DNA of 7,168 bases from an uncultured Eubacterium sp. (GTDB lineage: Bacteria; Bacillota; Clostridia; Oscillospirales; Acutalibacteraceae), in contig CABQCC010000075.1 in assembly GCA_902462495.1 (NCBI GenBank), positions 1 through 7,168 on the forward strand, read 5' to 3'. Within the stretch, counting starts at the first letter, position 1. Every line of letters starts with the position of its first letter. The notes beneath the pieces were generated by a model. It made no database searches and had not been told where the DNA came from. It was given only the letters and a program-made list of their open reading frames with translations. The translations under genes and the position numbers were made by a program. Of the stretch, positions 6,154 through 7,168 are shown one piece after another.

Positions 6154-7168
6154 TCTGACTTGTCCGTCTCCGTAAATCAAATATTTTGTTGATGTAAGCT
6201 GTTCAAGTCCCATAGGACCTCTTGCGTGAAGCTTTTGAGTTGAAATGCCGATTTCCGCACCGAGTCCGAATTCTCCGCCGTCGGTAAATCTTGTTGAAGC
6301 ATTCACATAAACGGAAGATGAATCAATGCACTTCAAAAACTTTTCGGCATTCTCCTTGTTCTCGGTAATAATAGCCTCGCTGTGACCCGTTGAATTTGCG
6401 TTGATGTGAGCAATTGCCTCGTCAACGGTGTCAACGGTTTTTACGCTGATAATATAATCAAGATATTCGGTTGCAAAATCCTCCTCGGTTGCAGGCACAA
6501 CAAGTTCACAAGCCTTTTGTGCACGCTCGTCACCACGGATTTCAACATCCTTTTCCTTGAGTTTTTTGGCAATAACAGGCAAAGCCTTGTCGATAATCTT
6601 GCTGTTGATAACAAGACTTTCGCAAGCATTGCATACAGATATTCTCTGTGTTTTTGCATTGAATATTATATTTGCCGCCATATCAATGTTTGCACTTTCG
6701 TCAACATAGATATGACAATTGCCCGAACCTGTTTCGATTACAGGCACGGTTGAATTTTCAACAACAGCCTTGATAAGACCCTTGCCGCCTCTCGGAATAA
6801 GGCAATCAAGGTATTCGTTCATATTCATCATATCTGTTGCCGACTGCCTTGAAGTGTCGCCGACAAGCTGAATAACATCCTGCGGAAAACCTGCCTTTGC
6901 AAGTGCCTCTCGCATAATATCGGCAAGTGCTGTGTTTGAATTGATAGCTTCCTTTCCGCCTCGGAGAATTACAGCATTTCCGCTTTTTAAACAAAGCGAA
7001 GCCGCATCAACGGTAACATTCGGACGAGCTTCAAAGATTATGCCGATAACGCCCAACGGCACGGTGATTTTTTTTATATCAAGTCCGTTGTCTTTTTTGT
7101 ATTCGGAGAGCAATCTGCCGCAAGGGTCCGGCAAAGAAGCCACCTGACGAGCACCGTCTGCCATAGCC
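6151..7168 (-). CDS. proA: Glutamate-5-semialdehyde dehydrogenase (gamma-glutamyl phosphate reductase), N-terminus beyond the window
   Basis: Second enzyme of proline synthesis: NADPH-dependent reduction of gamma-glutamyl phosphate to glutamate-5-semialdehyde in the cytoplasm. The frame is open to the right edge. The apparent Met at 7164 is internal, since MADGARQVASLPDP corresponds to the conserved MADGLRQV region about 80 residues into full-length proteins of about 415. Visible signatures are VPLGVIGIIFEARPNVTVDA, LRGGKEAINSN, ETGSGNCHIYVDESANID, and KTQRISVCNACESLVI, whose first Cys (codon at 6631-6633) is the expected catalytic nucleophile. Also present are GHSEAIITEN and the C-terminal STRFTDGGEFGLGAEIG followed by HARGPMGLEQLTSTKY. 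All key elements in the visible part are intact. It is the upstream gene of the unit that continues into the propeller and flippase genes; proB is commonly adjacent in relatives but would be outside the window. Confidence 0.96.
   Translation of the reverse strand, partial: AMADGARQVASLPDPCGRLLSEYKKDNGLDIKKITVPLGVIGIIFEARPNVTVDAASLCLKSGNAVILRGGKEAINSNTALADIMREALAKAGFPQDVIQLVGDTSRQSATDMMNMNEYLDCLIPRGGKGLIKAVVENSTVPVIETGSGNCHIYVDESANIDMAANIIFNAKTQRISVCNACESLVINSKIIDKALPVIAKKLKEKDVEIRGDERAQKACELVVPATEEDFATEYLDYIISVKTVDTVDEAIAHINANSTGHSEAIITENKENAEKFLKCIDSSSVYVNASTRFTDGGEFGLGAEIGISTQKLHARGPMGLEQLTSTKYLIYGDGQVR

Noticed and set aside
6806..7147. Short ORFs on both strands inside proA
   Set aside because: Shadows of a strongly conserved proA reading frame with intact signature motifs.
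7162..7164. ATG at 7164 as the proA start
   Set aside because: Full-length ProA has about 80 more residues before this MADG motif, and the frame stays open to the window edge, so the gene is cut by the window.

Overview
The window looks like a chromosomal segment of a low-to-moderate GC anaerobic Firmicute, most likely a Clostridia member related to the gut Ruminococcaceae/Oscillospiraceae. The basis is the A/T-leaning codon use, GGAGG-type ribosome binding sites, a sigma-A type promoter, a propeller protein of a type common in Clostridia, and a compound hairpin repeat of a kind I recall from gut Clostridia genomes. This placement is inference; there is no rRNA or other marker gene. All five genes lie on the minus strand, so transcription runs from high to low coordinates.

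Right part (3434-7168): a tightly packed three-gene unit. It starts with proA (glutamate-5-semialdehyde dehydrogenase, proline synthesis), whose N-terminal part lies beyond the right edge. Next comes a membrane-anchored extracytoplasmic propeller protein, which begins inside the proA stop codon (TAATG). After an 18-base gap comes a Wzx/MOP-type polysaccharide flippase that uses a TTG start. A 12-bp hairpin terminator closes the unit. Housekeeping amino-acid synthesis and cell-envelope functions thus appear to share a transcript.

Left part (1-3354): carbohydrate storage and starch use. glgP (glycogen/maltodextrin phosphorylase) has its own promoter (TTGAAA, 17 bp, TACAAT) and a canonical ribosome binding site. 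It carries an unusual lysine/alanine-rich C-terminal tail of about 67 residues. Downstream is a 279-base intergenic stretch holding a possible repeat-like block, an inverted-repeat terminator and a branched hairpin repeat. It is followed by the N-terminal part of a probable glycoside hydrolase family 13 (alpha-amylase/neopullulanase-like) gene that runs off the left edge. Phosphorylase and GH13 enzyme would cooperate in breaking down alpha-glucan to glucose-1-phosphate and short maltodextrins. The last 40 or so bases at the left edge do not continue the expected GH13 sequence, which may mean a frameshift, a rearrangement or a contig-end artefact.

I found no tRNA, rRNA, CRISPR array, transposase or phage gene. 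There is no clear new multi-gene system here. The best leads are the phosphorylase tail, the envelope pair coupled to proA, and the repeat-rich intergenic stretch.
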